A stretch of DNA of 64,000 bases, from the NCBI GenBank assembly GCA_036924255.1, contig JAUPFN010000001.1:32173727-32237726 (forward strand). Direction: 5' to 3'. The position numbers were made by a program, and so were the translations under genes. The number at the start of each line of letters is the position of its first letter. Positions within the stretch are counted from its first letter, which is position 1. This document shows, one piece after another, positions 62,390-64,000 of this stretch. Origin of the DNA: Apodemia mormo (Eukaryota; Arthropoda; Insecta; Lepidoptera; Riodinidae). The notes beneath the pieces are model-generated. The model did not search any database and was not told the DNA's origin. It worked only from the letters and a program-made list of their open reading frames with translations.

Positions 62390-62704
62390 GGGGCCATCCA
62401 TAAATTACGTCACACGAATTTCATAATGTTTGACCCTTCCTCCGTTCTTGTCACAGCTGGTCACATTTGTGAACCTACTGTAATGTCACATATTTTGCAA
62501 TGTTACATTGGAACAATGATGTTTTACATATTTTTTTCTATACTTTACAAATTTACGGTTCTAATACATAGATATAAAATATATATTTTTAAGAATTTGT
62601 GATATCACAAAATTTGGGACCCCTCCCCTCCTTGTCACACAATGTCACTCTTCGTCGACCCTCTCCCTCCCCATTAACGTGTGACGTAATTTATGGATGG
62701 CCCC
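62390..62704. mobile_element. PIF/Harbinger-type MITE
   Basis: Perfect 27-bp terminal inverted repeats starting GGGGCCATCCATAAATTACG, flanked by TAA (62387-62389, 62705-62707), the 3-bp TWA target duplication of PIF/Harbinger. 315 bp, no transposase. A GGGGCCATCCATAAATTACG end is widespread in arthropods. Confidence 0.85.
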
Positions 62705-62897
62705 TAAGGCAAATACAATGCAGATAACATACCTGTTGACTACGCACTATGTTCGGCTGGGAGCTATGCACCACTATATGACCAGTACTGCTAGCCGGTT
62801 GCGGCTAAACAAAAACAAGTATTTCGTAAAAAATATATAAAAATTATTTTTATAGTATAAGTAAAAAATATTCCCCTTAGCACCTTATGCCCTCAAG

Positions 62898-63180
62898 CGC
62901 CCCGTTCGTGAAGAGGTTAGCGGCCCTGACTACGCAATCGATGAGGTTCGGATACGATTTCCGTCAGTAACCGTATCCGAACCTCATCGGAATCGAAGGT
63001 CCGTTTTATATTTCTGGGTTTCGGTGTTTTTTTAAATATATTCGAGTATTTATTTATATGTGACATTTGTGTATTTCTATGTATTAGTGTCATTGACTAG
63101 CAAACACATCACAAGTAAACAATTAGAATACTTTAGGGTTAGTACAATTTGAGTAATTTGTCCGGCGATATTTATAATTT
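62898..63180 (+). mobile_element. SINE family A with internal inverted duplication
   Basis: GCCCCGTTCGTGAAGAGG head. The B-box region is duplicated in inverted form: 62939-62956 and 62972-62989 are exact reverse complements around a 15-base loop, replacing part of the body. The tail (GTATTAGTGTCATTGACTAG) is intact. Confidence 0.85.
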
Positions 63181-63181
63181 A

Positions 63182-63335
63182 CTAGCGGCCCGTTACGTGC
63201 TTCGCTACGTATCGCCATTTATTGAATTCATTTGTTAAAAAAATGTGATAAATGAAGAACTGCTCTACCGATTTTATGCAAACTTCACATAAACCATCTA
63301 CTAAATAGTCCAAACAAAGCCTAAACATTTGGTTT
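63182..63335 (-). repeat. CTAG-ended short element, relative of 13974-14110
   Basis: CTAGCGGCCCGTTACGTGCT directly after the SINE tail; CTGCTCTACCGATTTTATGC inside. Confidence 0.5.
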
Positions 63336-63349
63336 AACATATCTCGGCT

Positions 63350-63770
63350 ACTTTAACATCTAAAACAGAACACGACAGTAACAAGCATTGAAGCTGTACG
63401 CAGGAATAGGTAAGGCAGCGGTATCGAAGCAAGGCGAAACGCCGTAAAACTCAACCGCCTAGTAACCATAATAGTGTTGGCATGTTTAACTAATCGTTCA
63501 CCTTTCACGAACTGCCTGGCAGAATGACAGAAGGTCTATTCCTCAAAGGAGGCCTGGATGGAACCACAAAAGACGTAATGCAACATGCATAAGTTTTCCC
63601 AGATACACAATGTCTCACTCGAATTTGTACTACTATCCTATATTTTCCCGACACAATAGCGTCAGTTCTTTCACTGTTCAGCTAAGGGAGCTAGAAAGCT
63701 AATAAAATATACATGCAACATTATATTTTTCTAACTAAAGTGACACCGTACCAATAACGTCGTTGATATC
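63350..63770. repeat. Two decayed repeat H pieces in opposite orientation
   Basis: 63350-63600 (AACACGACAGTAACAAGCAT, CTGCCTGGCAGAATGACAG) and 63600-63770 (CCCGACACAATAGCGTCAGT) match opposite strands of H. Confidence 0.5.
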
Positions 63771-63837
63771 TACACGCAATAATGATCTGTTTTCATCAAC
63801 AAAGTCGTCTGCTTGATTGCTATTTTATGAAAGGGAC

Positions 63838-64000
63838 CGCCCCGTTGGTCGAGTGGTTAGCGACCCTGACTATGCAATCGACTGGGCTCGGGTTCGATCC
63901 CTGACGGGGATAAGCATTTGTGTGATGAACATAAATGTCTGTATTTCCGGGTTTGGGTATTTATTAAATATATTCCATTATATATACGGCCTGTTAGGTA
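63838..64000 (+). mobile_element. tRNA-derived SINE, family A, cut by the window end
   Basis: GCCCCGTTGGTCGAGTGG, B box GGTTCGATCCC, GTGTGATGAACATAAATG body. Closest to a clean tRNA-like head among the family A copies. Confidence 0.85.

Overview
This 64 kb window looks like nuclear DNA from a moth or butterfly (Lepidoptera). It is AT-rich and has no bacterial gene organisation. It is packed with repeat types typical of lepidopteran genomes: tRNA-headed SINEs, short Helitron-like elements ending in CTAG and inserted between A and T, LINE tails, mariner/Tc1, hAT, PIF/Harbinger-like and TTAA-flanked elements, and a Ty3/gypsy retrotransposon. Species and chromosome cannot be read from the sequence. 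No complete host gene is visible. The best host signals are a possible 49-nt coding exon (8718-8766), a CpG-rich block with an E2F-type site (33650-33840), a possible promoter plus first exon (34790-34942), a GC-rich possible exon (60893-61060) and a Thr/Pro-rich open frame (55134-55580).

Layout. 1-9 kb: interspersed repeats, a SINE, a LINE reverse transcriptase (RT) relic and the exon candidate. 9-19 kb: a textbook hAT MITE, Helitron-like copies, a Tc1 transposase relic, a Pif1-type Helitron helicase relic, and a long inverted repeat (10971-11860 against 15352-16078) with a third partial copy. 20-26 kb: a 5'-truncated LINE with a long open RT frame, a TIR element with non-repetitive filling, and a hAT-like element (24380-25589) holding a nested LINE. 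26-36 kb: degenerate repeats, a TTAA-flanked MITE and the possible host promoter area.

36.98-43.80 kb: a Ty3/gypsy element with paired 527-bp LTRs and a 4-bp target duplication. Its gag-pol is broken by stops, frameshifts and deletions. A LINE with an 11-bp target duplication and poly(A) sits inside the 3' LTR. The older repeat it landed in has a related unoccupied copy at 29.0-29.27 kb.

44-50 kb: a mariner relic, then a three-layer nest: an older repeat split by a LINE (46997-49111), which is itself split by a TA-flanked TIR element (47306-48034) carrying a perfect 46-bp-arm hairpin. 50-64 kb: clustered Helitron-like pieces, a perfect 34-bp-arm palindrome beside an (AT)n run, a second mariner relic, a 356-bp tandem duplication with one mismatch, a DDE transposase fragment, a PIF/Harbinger-like MITE and two more SINEs.

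There is no operon or multigene system here. The coherent story is layered transposition plus repeated inverted duplications (snap-back hairpins) in different repeat families. All comparisons were made by eye within the window; family names beyond those supported by motifs or target duplications are tentative.
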